Shown: positions 17,517-26,793, counted from the first letter of the stretch. The stretch: DNA of 64,000 nucleotides from Collinsella aerofaciens (GCF_028209625.1 NZ_JAQLDU010000007.1:49812-113811); one strand, 5' to 3'. The notes: a model not told the origin generated them from the sequence alone. Made by a program: numbers and translations.

Positions 17517-17557
17517 CAAAAAACGACCGGAGCGCGGGGCGTCCGCGATCCGGTCGT
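17517..17557 (-). terminator. Intrinsic terminator of ppaC
   Basis: On the minus strand ACGACCGG(ATCGCGG) pairs with (CCGCGCT)CCGGTCGT and is followed by six T. It lies 20 bases beyond the ppaC stop. Confidence 0.85.
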
Positions 17558-17576
17558 GGCGTTCGGTCAACTAAAC

Positions 17577-18500
17577 CTAGCAGGCGGCCATGATGGGGGC
17601 AGCGACCTGCTTCTTACGGGAGAGGACGCCCGGCATCCAGACGCCGTCGTGCTCGTCAGCGATGCCCAGGCCCTTCTGAGCGGCCTCGGTCTCACCCTCG
17701 AGCAGGACCTGCGAGCCCTCCTCCATGATGTCGGTGATGCACAGGACGATGCCGTCGGCACCCTTCTCGGCGGCATAGGCGCGCATGGCCTCGCGGATCT
17801 CGTCAATCATGCCAAGCGCACGGCTCTTGTCGACAGTCTCGTACTGGCCAATGAGCAGCTTCTTGCCAGCGGGCTCGAACATCTTGATGTCGTTGCCGAC
17901 CATCTCGGCTGCGGTGAAGGAGCCGGACGGACGGGTGAGGAAGACCTCCATGCCAAACTTGACCGGGTCGACGCCCACCTGCTCGCCGAGCTTGGCGGCG
18001 ACGGCGCGGTCGACATCGGTGGTGGTGGGGCTCTTGAGCATGAGCGTGTCGGTCATCATGGCCGAGAGCAGCAGCTTGGCCTGGACGTCGGAAAGCTCAA
18101 CGCCGAGCACGTCGGCGAGCTTGGTGACGATGGTGCAGCTGGAGCCCCAGGGCAGGCAGATGTAGTGCAGCGGGCCGGCGGTCTCGAAGTCGCCGATGCG
18201 GTGATGGTCGACGACGCCAAAGACCGTGGCGTCCTTAAGGCCTGCGACGGACTGGGCGGACTCGTTGTGGTCGGTGAGGACGACGAGCTGACCGGCCTCG
18301 ACGGACTCAATCACGCGGGGCTCGGCGATGCCGGCGTCGGCAAGCAGCTTGGCGGACTCTGCCGGAAGCTGACCAAGGGCGCAGGCCTCGTAGGTGTTGC
18401 CGGCATACTCAACCTGGTTGAGCAGCTGGGACAGGACGACGGCGCTCATGATGGCGTCGTTATCGGGGTTCTGGTGACCAAAGACAAGAACGTTTGCCAT
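17577..18500 (-). CDS. ppaC: Manganese-dependent inorganic pyrophosphatase (family II)
   Basis: 307 residues of the DHH superfamily. The metal ligands are in FGHQNPDNDAI, the DHNE segment and VVDHHRIGDF; the C-terminal DHHA2 domain ends with the substrate-binding SRKKQ. It hydrolyses PPi to 2 Pi in the cytoplasm. The length is typical. GGAGG lies upstream of the ATG, and the gene appears monocistronic with its own terminator. No regulatory CBS domains are inserted. Confidence 0.95.
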   Translation of the reverse strand: MANVLVFGHQNPDNDAIMSAVVLSQLLNQVEYAGNTYEACALGQLPAESAKLLADAGIAEPRVIESVEAGQLVVLTDHNESAQSVAGLKDATVFGVVDHHRIGDFETAGPLHYICLPWGSSCTIVTKLADVLGVELSDVQAKLLLSAMMTDTLMLKSPTTTDVDRAVAAKLGEQVGVDPVKFGMEVFLTRPSGSFTAAEMVGNDIKMFEPAGKKLLIGQYETVDKSRALGMIDEIREAMRAYAAEKGADGIVLCITDIMEEGSQVLLEGETEAAQKGLGIADEHDGVWMPGVLSRKKQVAAPIMAAC

Positions 18501-18646
18501 GGGTTTCCTCCATATGCGTGTGTGTACTCATACGTGTCTATGGTAGCACGCTGACGCCGAACCTTCTGAAACGGAAGGGGCGCAGCGCAATTTGGGACAA
18601 ACGTTGAGGCGAGGCCTACCCCCTCACCACCCGCCCCTTGCATCAG

Positions 18647-19600
18647 CTATTTACCGGCGGCGCGCAGGGCTACGTAGGCGGCACCGATGATGCCGGCGTC
18701 GTTGCCGAGCGAAGCGACCTTAATGGGCGTCTCGCGCGAGGCGGAGAGCGCGTACTGCTTAAAGTGCTCGCGAACCTTGTCGAGGTAGACATCGGCCGAG
18801 GCGGAGGCGCCGCCGCCGATGAGGAACATCTCGGGATCAACCACGTTGGCAATAAGCGCCAGTGCGCGGCCGAGATAGTCGGCCATGGTATCGGCCGCGG
18901 CCAGCGCGAGCTTGTCGCCCTCGCGGCAGGCCTGGAACACGTCCTTGGAATCGGAGGGGCCGGTCAGCTCGATGGGCTCGACGCCCGCCTTTTCGCACTC
19001 GGCAAGGTAGTTGCTCACCACGCCGGTGGCGCTGGAATACTGCTCCAGATGGCCATGGCCGCCGCAGCCGCAAGTGCGTTCCTCAGCCGGGTTCAGGCAC
19101 ATGTGGCCAATCTCGCCGCCGGCGCCCACAACGCCTGATACCACGTCGCCGTTAACGATAACGCCGCCGCCCACGCCGGTACCAATGGTGACCATCACCA
19201 CGTTCTGTACGCCCTTGGCAGAGCCGAGCCAGGCCTCGCCCATGGCAGCGGCGTTGGCATCGTTCTCGTACTTAACGACCGCGTCGGGGCAGTGCTCCTG
19301 AATGGCGACTCTTAGCTCAGGCAGGTTAATGGCAATGTTGGCCTTGACCTTGGCATCGCCCGATGCCGGGATGGGGCACGGAACGGCCAGGCCAATACCC
19401 GCCACAAAGGCGCGCGGAATCTGGGCCTTGGCGACCACCTGGTCGATAGCCTCGGTCACCGCGGCAAAGCCCGCAGCGTCAACGATGGGAGGCGTGGGCA
19501 CGCTGGCCTTGGCCAGCAGGTTGCCGTCCTCGTCGAACAGGCCCTCCTTAACCGAAGTGCCGCCGACGTCGATGCCGATGTAATACTGCTTAGGTTCCAT
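18647..19600 (-). CDS. glcK: ROK-family glucokinase
   Basis: 317 residues. The ATP-binding GIDVGGTSVKEGL opens the protein. The sugar-binding ENDANAAAMGE and GEIGHM, and the zinc motif CGCGGHGHLEQ, identify an ROK sugar kinase, most likely glucokinase. GAAAGGCGGG precedes the chosen ATG at 19600; the longer frame lacks support. The gene is divergent from the GntR regulator, with manA beyond it, which suggests a sugar-phosphate theme. The substrate may also be another hexose such as mannose. Confidence 0.88.
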   Translation of the reverse strand: MEPKQYYIGIDVGGTSVKEGLFDEDGNLLAKASVPTPPIVDAAGFAAVTEAIDQVVAKAQIPRAFVAGIGLAVPCPIPASGDAKVKANIAINLPELRVAIQEHCPDAVVKYENDANAAAMGEAWLGSAKGVQNVVMVTIGTGVGGGVIVNGDVVSGVVGAGGEIGHMCLNPAEERTCGCGGHGHLEQYSSATGVVSNYLAECEKAGVEPIELTGPSDSKDVFQACREGDKLALAAADTMADYLGRALALIANVVDPEMFLIGGGASASADVYLDKVREHFKQYALSASRETPIKVASLGNDAGIIGAAYVALRAAGK

Positions 19601-19654
19601 GGGAGCCCGCCTTTCTCGTTTAAACATTGCCTGTATGGTACCGCTCCCAAGGCA

Positions 19655-19695
19655 AAAACCTGCCAAAAAGGGACAGGTTTGTTTTGGCAGGTTTT
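19655..19695. repeat. Class D hairpin: 14-bp inverted repeat with GGGACAGG core
   Basis: AAAACCTGCCAAAA and TTTTGGCAGGTTTT pair perfectly around AGGGACAGGTTTG. It lies upstream of glcK in the divergent glcK/gntR region. Confidence 0.8.
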
Positions 19696-19808
19696 ATCTG
19701 GGAAAACGCAAGGCATGAGATTCGGTTCGCTGGGCGGCAAAACGGCCCAACCCCATCTTCGAGCCGATCAATTTGCTCAATACCACATTATTCGAATGCA
19801 TATTCATT

Positions 19809-19820
19809 TAGAGCGCTCTA
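19809..19820. promoter_or_regulatory. 12-bp palindrome, candidate operator of the divergent glcK/gntR region
   Basis: TAGAGCGCTCTA is perfectly symmetrical and stands in an AT-rich stretch (19770-19870), the likely promoter zone of the 339-base gap. The GntR protein encoded 120 bases away could bind it. This is inferred from position and symmetry only. Confidence 0.4.
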
Positions 19821-19939
19821 GTTAATATAGAAAAGCGTTTTTTGATTATATCTTTCTCGAACTTTTCAAAACGCAATAGGGATGCTTAGGCGTGGACTAT
19901 ACTTTCGTTTGTACTCAATCAAGCCGGAAAGGAGGTTCC

Positions 19940-20659
19940 ATGATTCCCAAATACGAGGCAATAGCTGCAGATATCCGTCGAAGCATCGAGGACGGCGCTC
20001 TAAAGCCGGGCGACAAGCTGCCCACCGTCGTTGAGTTCTGCGAGCTCTATAGCGTTTCCAAAATCACCGTCAAACGAGCTATTGAGCAGATTACCGATGA
20101 AGGTCTTGTTACCAGCCGGCGCGGATCGGGCACCTACGTTAAGGACACGGCGGGGCTTCCCGGCCAGGCGTTTTTCCAGGGCAAGAACGATCGCTCCCAG
20201 GGCTTTTCGTACGAGCATCGCGGGGAGAAAGTGACCTCGGTGGTCTACGATTTCTCGATCGTCAATCCGCCGGCAGAGGTTGCGACCCAGCTGGGAATGG
20301 CCGAAGACGACTTTGCCTATCACATCGTGCGCGTACGCGAGGTCGATGGTCAGCCCATCGTTATCGAGTATACCTATATGCCACTCGAGCTGATTCCGGG
20401 TCTTAAGAAAAAAGACCTGTACGCGTCGGTCTACAGCTTCATCCGCGAGCAGTGCGGACTCAAGATCTCGAGTTTCCACCGCACCATTCGCGCCGTCGCG
20501 GCAACTGAGGAAGAGGCTGAGCGCCTGGATACCAAACCCGGCTCTCCCCTGCTCGAACTCAACCAGATTGGCTTCTTGGATAGCGGCACCGCGTTTGAAT
20601 ATTCTATCTCGCACAACGTAGGCGACCGCTTTGAGCTGCACAACGTAACGCTGGCCTAG
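19940..20659 (+). CDS. GntR-family (HutC/UTRA) transcriptional regulator
   Basis: 239 residues. Residues 1-70 form a winged helix-turn-helix (PKYEAIAADIRRSIEDG, LPTVVEFCELYSVSKITVKR, GSGTYV). The rest is a UTRA ligand-binding domain with ...HIVRVREVDGQPIVIEYTYMP. GAAAGGAGG lies 6 bases upstream of this ATG; the longer frame is not needed. The likely effector is a sugar phosphate, given neighbours glcK and manA, but this is inference. Confidence 0.9.
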   Translation: MIPKYEAIAADIRRSIEDGALKPGDKLPTVVEFCELYSVSKITVKRAIEQITDEGLVTSRRGSGTYVKDTAGLPGQAFFQGKNDRSQGFSYEHRGEKVTSVVYDFSIVNPPAEVATQLGMAEDDFAYHIVRVREVDGQPIVIEYTYMPLELIPGLKKKDLYASVYSFIREQCGLKISSFHRTIRAVAATEEEAERLDTKPGSPLLELNQIGFLDSGTAFEYSISHNVGDRFELHNVTLA

Positions 20660-20731
20660 TTTTGTAATCCGGTGGGTGCTCGTTTTGAGCTGTCTTACGC
20701 GGCACCCGCACAACCTTATGGGAGTATTCAC

Positions 20732-21664
20732 ATGTCCGATTTGATTAAACTCACGCCGATTTTCCACGAGAAGATCTGGGGCGGCCGCCAGCTCGAAACC
20801 GTATTTGGTTACGACATTCCCGAGGGTCCCATCGGTGAGTGTTGGGCTATCTCGGCCCACCCCAACGGCGACTGCCAGATCGCGGAGGGCCCGTACGCCG
20901 GTCACACGCTGTCATGGCTGTGGGCCGAGCACCGCGAGCTCTTTGGCAACTGCGAGGGCAAGGAGTTCCCGCTGCTCATTAAGATTCTGGACGCCAAGGA
21001 CGACCTTTCGATCCAGATCCATCCCAACGACGAGTACGCCGCCGAGCACGAGAACGGCAGCCTGGGCAAAACCGAGTGCTGGTATGTGCTGGACTGCGAG
21101 CCCGGCGCCACAATCATCGTCGGCCAGCGCGCCAAGGACCGCGCCGAGGCAGCACAGATGATCGAGGACGGCCGCTGGGACGAGATGCTCAACGTGCTGC
21201 CGATTCACAAGGGCGACTTTTTCCAGATTGACTCCGGTACCGTGCACGCCATCAAGACCGGTACGCTCATTTTGGAGACGCAGCAGTCGAGCGATGTGAC
21301 CTATCGCCTGTACGACTACGACCGCCCCGGCACCGACGGCAAGCTGCGCCCGCTGCATATTGAGCAGAGCCTCGACTGCATCGATTTTGATGTTCAGGCG
21401 CCGACCGACGGCACCGTGACCGCGCCCGAGGTCGACGGCGTGACCGAGCTCGAGTCCAATCCCTGCTACACCGTCGATCGTGTGCGTGTCGACGGCAGCA
21501 AGACCCTCGACCAGCGCTGGCCCTTCATGTGCCTGTCGGTCATCAACGGCGAAGGCACCGTCTGCGGCGACCCCGTCCACAAGGGAAGCCACCTGCTGGC
21601 CCCGAGCACCGTCAGCTCCATCGACCTCGAAGGCAAGATGGAACTGATTATTAGCCACCTGTAG
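20732..21664 (+). CDS. manA: Mannose-6-phosphate isomerase, class I, short form
   Basis: 310 residues of a zinc cupin enzyme. HEKIWGGRQL, IKILDAKDDLSIQIHPND, GKTECWYVLD and the SGTVHAI segment supply the zinc ligands and active-site arginine region. It interconverts mannose-6-P and fructose-6-P. The start at 20732 has GGGAG upstream and follows the GntR gene by 72 bases on the same strand, so both may share a transcript. The length fits the Bacillus-type short form. Confidence 0.92.
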   Translation: MSDLIKLTPIFHEKIWGGRQLETVFGYDIPEGPIGECWAISAHPNGDCQIAEGPYAGHTLSWLWAEHRELFGNCEGKEFPLLIKILDAKDDLSIQIHPNDEYAAEHENGSLGKTECWYVLDCEPGATIIVGQRAKDRAEAAQMIEDGRWDEMLNVLPIHKGDFFQIDSGTVHAIKTGTLILETQQSSDVTYRLYDYDRPGTDGKLRPLHIEQSLDCIDFDVQAPTDGTVTAPEVDGVTELESNPCYTVDRVRVDGSKTLDQRWPFMCLSVINGEGTVCGDPVHKGSHLLAPSTVSSIDLEGKMELIISHL

Positions 21665-21709
21665 GTCACTGGTACCCGAGTGCTCGCCGGGATGGGCGCG
21701 GGGTTTGAT

Positions 21710-21786
21710 CGCCTGCTCGGGCAGTCCTGCTCGCACGGAGAGCACATTAAGTGCTCTCCGCGCGAGCAGGACTGTCCGAGCAGGCG
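21710..21786. repeat. Large hairpin: 36-bp inverted repeat with 5-base loop
   Basis: The left arm starts CGCCTGCTCGGGCAGTCCTG and the right arm ends GCAGGACTGTCCGAGCAGGCG-like sequence; they match over 36 positions with 2 differences and the loop ATTAA. It lies between the convergent manA and pcrA genes, 35 bases from the pcrA stop. No T-run follows on either side. Confidence 0.85.
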
Positions 21787-21821
21787 ACGTTGTCCATGGC
21801 GCCTGTCCGGGGCCGCCGAGA

Positions 21822-24722
21822 TTACGACAGCTTGACGATCGGCGCAAAGCCCTTCATAAGCTTTTTGGTCTGGCCGGTTTTTTCGAATTGAACCTCGATC
21901 ATGTCTCCGGCGACCGAGATCACGGTACCCGTGCCAAAGGTCTTGTGGCTCACGGTATCGCCCGCGGCAAAGTCCTGCGATGCGCTGGCGCGATCGACCT
22001 TGCGCTCCACCGTCGGCGACACCTTGGACGACGGCTTTTTGGCTCGCGGCGCGCCCGAGCCAAAGGTCGAGGCGACACGGCCGGCGTCGGGTGAGACCCC
22101 GCGATGACGCTCGGTCCCGTAGCTGCTGCCGCCAAAGAAATCGTCGAAGCTCGATCCGCCGCGCGAACCGGAACCGCCGGTCGAGCGCGTATGCGAGCCA
22201 AACACCTTGCCGCCATACATGTCCGAGCCCATACCCGAGCCAAACGTGCCGTGGCGGTCGCCGCGCTTCTCCCAGCCCGTGCCCTCAAAACCGGCAGAAC
22301 CGATGCCGCTAAACTCGATGTCCCCAAACGGAATCTCGTTGAGGAAACGCGAACGCGGGTTGGCAGAAGTCGAGCCGTAGGTGCGACGCGTGGCCGCATA
22401 GGTCAAGAACAGGCGCTTACGAGCGCGCGTAATGGCAACGTAGGCCAGGCGACGCTCCTCCTCGAGCTTGCCCGGATCGTCACTACCGCCAAAGTCGTGC
22501 ACGTGCGGGAAGATGCCCTCCTCCATGCCAGCCACGAACACCGCCGGGAACTCCAGGCCCTTGGCGGAGTGGATGGTCATCATAGTGATAGCATGCGTCT
22601 CGCCGGCCAGGGAATCCAAGTCGGAGCGCAGGGCCAGCCACTCCATGAGCGCCGGCAACGCCTTGCAAGTGAGCGGGCCATAGGTGCGCTCGATCTCGTC
22701 GGCATGTACAGCACCCGCCGGCAGCTCCGTCGGTGCGGCATAGGCGTTGCCCGCGATGGCGGCGGCCAAGGCATCCTGCGGCGAGAACGCCGGGGCGGCT
22801 AGGCTATCGAGCGGATTGGAGCCCGCGGCGTCACGAGCGCCGACAAGTGCCTCAAACGAGGATGCCGGAGCGGACGGCCCCGGCTCGGGCGCGGGCGCAC
22901 TCACCACGACGGGCTCGGGCTCGGCACTGACAGGCACATCGGCAACACCGGCTGCACGCAGCTCTTCCAAGCTCTCGAGCGTGCCCTCGATATCCTCGTG
23001 CGTCTCCTCAAATTCGGCAGCGACGCCCAGGAATTCCTGGATGTTCTCGGCGCGGCTCTCGGACTCCATGGTGCCCTCGGCGCGGAACGCCTGCAGCAGG
23101 CCCGTCTTGTCGACAATCATCTCGACGACATCCTTGAGCTCGCCGTCCATGCGACGGCCCTCGCGCACCAGCGCCACAAAACTCGACAGGCCGTTGCGCA
23201 CCTTGGCACTAAACATGCCCGTCTCGGCTGTTGCGATCTCGCAGGCCTGGAAGAACGAGCAACGGTTGTCGCGCGCCAGCTGCTCAATCTTTTGGATCGA
23301 AGTGGAGCCGATGCCGCGGCGCGGCGTGTTGATGACGCGCTTGACGCTCATCTCGTCGGCCGGGTTCACGATCATCTTGAGGTAGGCCATGACATCGCGG
23401 ATCTCGGCGCGGTCGAAGAATCGCGTGCCGCCGACGATCTTGTAGGGCACGCCCGCGCGCAGGAACATATCTTCGAGGATACGCGACTGGGCGTTGGTGC
23501 GGTAGAACACGGCGATATCGTCGTAGCTCGTACCCTTGGCATGCAGCTTCTCGATCTCGCCGGCAATCCAGCGACCCTCGTCGCGCTCGTCGCTTGCCTG
23601 GAAAGCCTGAATCTTCTCGCCATCGCCCTCGGCCGTAAACAGGCGCTTGTCCTTGCGCTGCGAGTTGTGGCGAACAACGGCATTGGCGGCGCTCAGGATA
23701 TGGCCCGTAGAGCGATAGTTCTGCTCCAGCTTGACGGTCTTGCAGTTTTTAAAGTCCTGCTCAAAGTCCAGGATGTTGGTGATGTCGGCGCCACGCCAGC
23801 TGTAAATGGACTGGTCGTCGTCGCCCACGACCATAAGGTTTTGGTACTTGGCGGCCAGCAGGTTGGCGATCTCGTACTGGACGTGGTTGGTGTCCTGATA
23901 CTCGTCGACGCTAATGTAGCGGAAGCGCTCTTGATACTTGTCGAGCACCTCGGGGCGGGTGCGCAGCAGCTCGAGCGTGCGCACGAGCAGGTCGTCGAAG
24001 TCCATCGCGTTGGCGGCGCGCAGGCGGCGCTCCAGCTCCAAGTAGACCTGCGCGGCCTTTTTGTCATTGGGGCTGTCAGCGGATTTGAGCATGTCCTCGG
24101 GCCCGATCATGGCGTTTTTGGCCGAGCTGATCTTGCTGCGGATCATGTTGATGGGGAACTGCTTTTGCTCAATGCCGAGCGCCTGCATAATGTCGCGCAC
24201 CATGCGCTTTGAGTCATCGTCATCGTAGATGGTGAACTGGCCGGTGTAGCCCAGCAGGTCGGCGTCCTCGCGCAGCATGCGCACGCACATGGCATGGAAG
24301 GTGCACACCCACATGCCGCGGGTGCCACTGGGGATGAGCGCTGCCAGACGCTCGCGCATCTCGGCCGCGGCCTTGTTGGTAAACGTGATGGCCAGGACCT
24401 GCCAGGGCTTAACGCCCAGGTCGCCAAGCATATGCGCGATGCGGAAGGTCAGGACGCGGGTCTTACCCGAACCGGCGCCGGCGAGCACCAGCAACGGACC
24501 CTCGGTGGTGAGTACCGCCTCACGCTGGGCGGGGTTCAGGCTATCGATGTCGACGAGCGGCTTGGCGGGCTTGGGTGCCGGCGCGGAAGCGTCGTAGATG
24601 TCGAGCGGAACGAGCTCGGGCTCCGGCGCAGCGGGGGCGGTGTATGCATCGAGCGGCACGGGTTCCGGCGCAGGCGGCACGGGTACCGCGGCGTTCTTTT
24701 CCCAGGGCAAGGGCTGGGTCAT
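21822..24722 (-). CDS. pcrA: ATP-dependent DNA helicase PcrA/UvrD family
   Basis: 966 residues. Motif I GAGSGKTR, the Q-motif LNPAQREAV, motif II VDEYQDTN, DDDQSIYSWRGA (motif III), MTIHSAKGLEFPAV (motif V) and VAITRARKRLFL (motif VI) are all present. A Tudor-like C-terminus (DTVSHKTFGTGTVISV) suggests RNA polymerase contact, as known for PcrA. The protein is about 200 residues longer than usual: an N-terminal Pro/Ala-rich extension with PLDAY/PLDIY repeats, a ~100-residue Ala/Pro insert in the 2B/2A region and a Gly/Ser-rich linker before the Tudor. GAGGAG lies 7 bases before the chosen ATG. Confidence 0.93.
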   Translation of the reverse strand: MTQPLPWEKNAAVPVPPAPEPVPLDAYTAPAAPEPELVPLDIYDASAPAPKPAKPLVDIDSLNPAQREAVLTTEGPLLVLAGAGSGKTRVLTFRIAHMLGDLGVKPWQVLAITFTNKAAAEMRERLAALIPSGTRGMWVCTFHAMCVRMLREDADLLGYTGQFTIYDDDDSKRMVRDIMQALGIEQKQFPINMIRSKISSAKNAMIGPEDMLKSADSPNDKKAAQVYLELERRLRAANAMDFDDLLVRTLELLRTRPEVLDKYQERFRYISVDEYQDTNHVQYEIANLLAAKYQNLMVVGDDDQSIYSWRGADITNILDFEQDFKNCKTVKLEQNYRSTGHILSAANAVVRHNSQRKDKRLFTAEGDGEKIQAFQASDERDEGRWIAGEIEKLHAKGTSYDDIAVFYRTNAQSRILEDMFLRAGVPYKIVGGTRFFDRAEIRDVMAYLKMIVNPADEMSVKRVINTPRRGIGSTSIQKIEQLARDNRCSFFQACEIATAETGMFSAKVRNGLSSFVALVREGRRMDGELKDVVEMIVDKTGLLQAFRAEGTMESESRAENIQEFLGVAAEFEETHEDIEGTLESLEELRAAGVADVPVSAEPEPVVVSAPAPEPGPSAPASSFEALVGARDAAGSNPLDSLAAPAFSPQDALAAAIAGNAYAAPTELPAGAVHADEIERTYGPLTCKALPALMEWLALRSDLDSLAGETHAITMMTIHSAKGLEFPAVFVAGMEEGIFPHVHDFGGSDDPGKLEEERRLAYVAITRARKRLFLTYAATRRTYGSTSANPRSRFLNEIPFGDIEFSGIGSAGFEGTGWEKRGDRHGTFGSGMGSDMYGGKVFGSHTRSTGGSGSRGGSSFDDFFGGSSYGTERHRGVSPDAGRVASTFGSGAPRAKKPSSKVSPTVERKVDRASASQDFAAGDTVSHKTFGTGTVISVAGDMIEVQFEKTGQTKKLMKGFAPIVKLS

Positions 24723-24861
24723 GGGCGACTCCTCATCTGACGGACGGCGCGCCTGCGGGCAGCGCCATAGTTTGAGCCGTACCAGTATACCGAGCCGCGC
24801 GGACACCGACGCAAATCACACCACGACTCCGTGCGCCGCCGTCAGGCCCACCCCATCGCCC

Positions 24862-24902
24862 AAAAACGAGGGCGGCATAGACCTTTTGGTCATGCCACCC
24901 TC
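24862..24902 (-). terminator. Intrinsic terminator of uppP
   Basis: On the minus strand GAGGGTGGCATGACC and GGTCTATGCCGCCCTC pair around AAAA, followed by GTTTTTG. It lies about 50 bases beyond the uppP stop and upstream of pcrA. Confidence 0.8.
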
Positions 24903-24949
24903 TTTGAATGACAAGTTGTCGCTCTGGCCGCCGCGCAGCGTCAACCAAG

Positions 24950-25930
24950 TTACAGGCCGAGCATGGGCTCCAGAACGAAGAAGTATGCGAGCACTACGAT
25001 GCCCAGGATGATGCGGTAGACGCCGAAGCACTTGAAGTCGTGACGGCGGACGAAGCCCATGAGCCACTTGATGGCGATGAGCGAAACCACAAAGGCCACA
25101 ACGCAGCCCACGCCCAAGATGGCGATCTCGTTGGTGCCGAACGTGCCGCCCTTGATGAAGTACTTGACCAGCTTGAGCGCACTCGCGCCAAACATAACAG
25201 GAATAGCCAGGAAGAACGTGAACTTAGACGCCACCGAACGCGTACAGCCCAAAAGCAGGCCGCCGATGATGGTAGAACCGGAGCGAGACGTACCAGGCAC
25301 CAGCGAAAGCACCTGGAAGCAGCCGATACCCAGCGCAGTCTTCCAGCTCAGGTCCTCGAGCGTGGCGATGGAACCAAAGTCCAGATTCTCGTCATCGTCC
25401 TCATCCTCAGCGGTAGCCGTGGCGGACGCCGCAAAGTGCGCACCGGCGGGACGTCCACCCGACACCACAGCACGCGAACCAAACGAACCGGCAACGGCCA
25501 TTTCCTCGCGCTTGCTCGCGCGCCAGTTCTCTATCACGATAAACAGCACGCCGTACACAATGAGCGCCAGCGCCACGACGGGAGCGTTGTAGAAATGCTC
25601 CTCCATCCAGTCGTTGAGCGGCAGGCCGATCGCCGCCGCAGGAATGCAACCGAGCACAATCTTGCCCCACAGCACCCAGGTGTCGCGACGGCCCTCCTTG
25701 CCCTTGCTGGGCGAGAACGGGTTGAGCTCGTGGAAAAACAGCACGCAGACGGCCAGAATGGCGCCGAGCTGAATCACGACCAGGAACATATTCCAGAACG
25801 TCTCGCTCACGTTCATCTTGACGAACTCGTCCACCAAGATCATGTGACCCGTCGACGAAACGGGCAGCCATTCGGTGATGCCCTCGACCAGGCCCATGAA
25901 GGCAGATTTTAGAAGCTCGATAATATCCAA
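24950..25930 (-). CDS. uppP: Undecaprenyl-diphosphatase UppP/BacA with central insertion
   Basis: 326 residues with about eight membrane segments. The active-site motifs GITEWLPVSSTGH and VLSLVPGTSRSGST are intact. It dephosphorylates undecaprenyl pyrophosphate for cell-wall lipid recycling, and extra copies give bacitracin resistance. Between about residues 137 and 190 is a non-conserved Ala/Gly-rich then acidic segment (AEDEDDDENLDF) absent from typical UppP. The start is probably TTG at 25928-25930 behind GAGGGGG; the ATG at 25999 would add an unlikely hydrophilic leader. Confidence 0.92.
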   Translation of the reverse strand: MDIIELLKSAFMGLVEGITEWLPVSSTGHMILVDEFVKMNVSETFWNMFLVVIQLGAILAVCVLFFHELNPFSPSKGKEGRRDTWVLWGKIVLGCIPAAAIGLPLNDWMEEHFYNAPVVALALIVYGVLFIVIENWRASKREEMAVAGSFGSRAVVSGGRPAGAHFAASATATAEDEDDDENLDFGSIATLEDLSWKTALGIGCFQVLSLVPGTSRSGSTIIGGLLLGCTRSVASKFTFFLAIPVMFGASALKLVKYFIKGGTFGTNEIAILGVGCVVAFVVSLIAIKWLMGFVRRHDFKCFGVYRIILGIVVLAYFFVLEPMLGL

Positions 25931-26179
25931 AGGGACCCCCTCGTTAGACACCCGCCGGTAGATGTTCTGCGGACGATGCGGGCGATGTCCCATTATCAAC
26001 CGTTGGCGGTGCGACCGCGCCTACCCTTACCAAAAAACTCGCCCGTTCACAGAATTGCGAGCAGTTAAACCGAAATCCTTGGGTATAACTGCAACAAGAT
26101 AAAGTGTCCGGCGGTCAACGCACCCGCGCCCGCCCGACGCACGAGCCCCGCGCCCGTGCGATAGACCAAGGAGGAAACC

Positions 26180-26617
26180 ATGAACGAGGGCTACACCAAG
26201 GTATTTGTTTCACTCGACGGTACTGAGCAGCAGGATTTTGTGCTCGCACGCGCCATCAAGGTCGCCGCGAACAACGGCGCCAAGCTGATTATCGGCCACG
26301 TTATCGATTCCACGGCACTCGAGAGCGCCGGCTCCTATCCGGTCGACCTGGTCAACGGCCTAGAGGAGGCATTTAAGAACTCCATCGCCAAGCAGCTCGA
26401 AGAGGCCAAGGCCAATCCCGACATTCCCGAGGTCGAGGTCATGATTCGCGCCGGCCGCATTCGCGAGACGCTCAAGGACGAGATGCTCGACGTGGTTAAG
26501 CCCGACCTGGTGCTCTGCGGCGCCCGCGGCCTGTCCTCGATCAAGTATGCGCTGCTGGGTTCAATTTCGACGTTCCTGCTGCGCAATACGGACTGCGACA
26601 TTTTGGTTGTGAAGTAG
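26180..26617 (+). CDS. Universal stress protein UspA family
   Basis: 145 residues, one Usp domain: an initial strand KVFVSLDGTEQQDFVLARAI and the C-terminal nucleotide-loop type segment CGARGLSSIKYALLGSISTFLLRN, which resembles the ATP-binding G-x2-G-x9-G-S pattern. AAGGAGG precedes the ATG. It is a monocistronic gene with a terminator at 26764. The role in stress is generic. Confidence 0.9.
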   Translation: MNEGYTKVFVSLDGTEQQDFVLARAIKVAANNGAKLIIGHVIDSTALESAGSYPVDLVNGLEEAFKNSIAKQLEEAKANPDIPEVEVMIRAGRIRETLKDEMLDVVKPDLVLCGARGLSSIKYALLGSISTFLLRNTDCDILVVK

Positions 26618-26763
26618 CGTTGCTCCCACCGGCCGCGGGGCCTGCGGGGTTTCCACGGGCACGTCCTCGCCGCGTTGCGGCTGCGGGATATGCCCTTAGG
26701 AAACCCCTCCCGGCCCCGCGGCCTTCGCAGCCTTACTTCAGCGAGTTGGCTGATAAAAGATGG

Positions 26764-26793
26764 CGTGCCGCCCCGTTTGGGGTGGCACGTTTT
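26764..26793 (+). terminator. Intrinsic terminator after the usp gene
   Basis: The stem CGTGCCGCCCC/GGGGTGGCACG has a GTTT loop and is followed by TTTTGTTT. Upstream, at about 26630-26735, a looser GC-rich inverted repeat (CCGGCCGCGGGGCC with GGCCCCGCGGCC) fills the rest of the 220-base gap before the convergent kinase gene. Confidence 0.8.
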
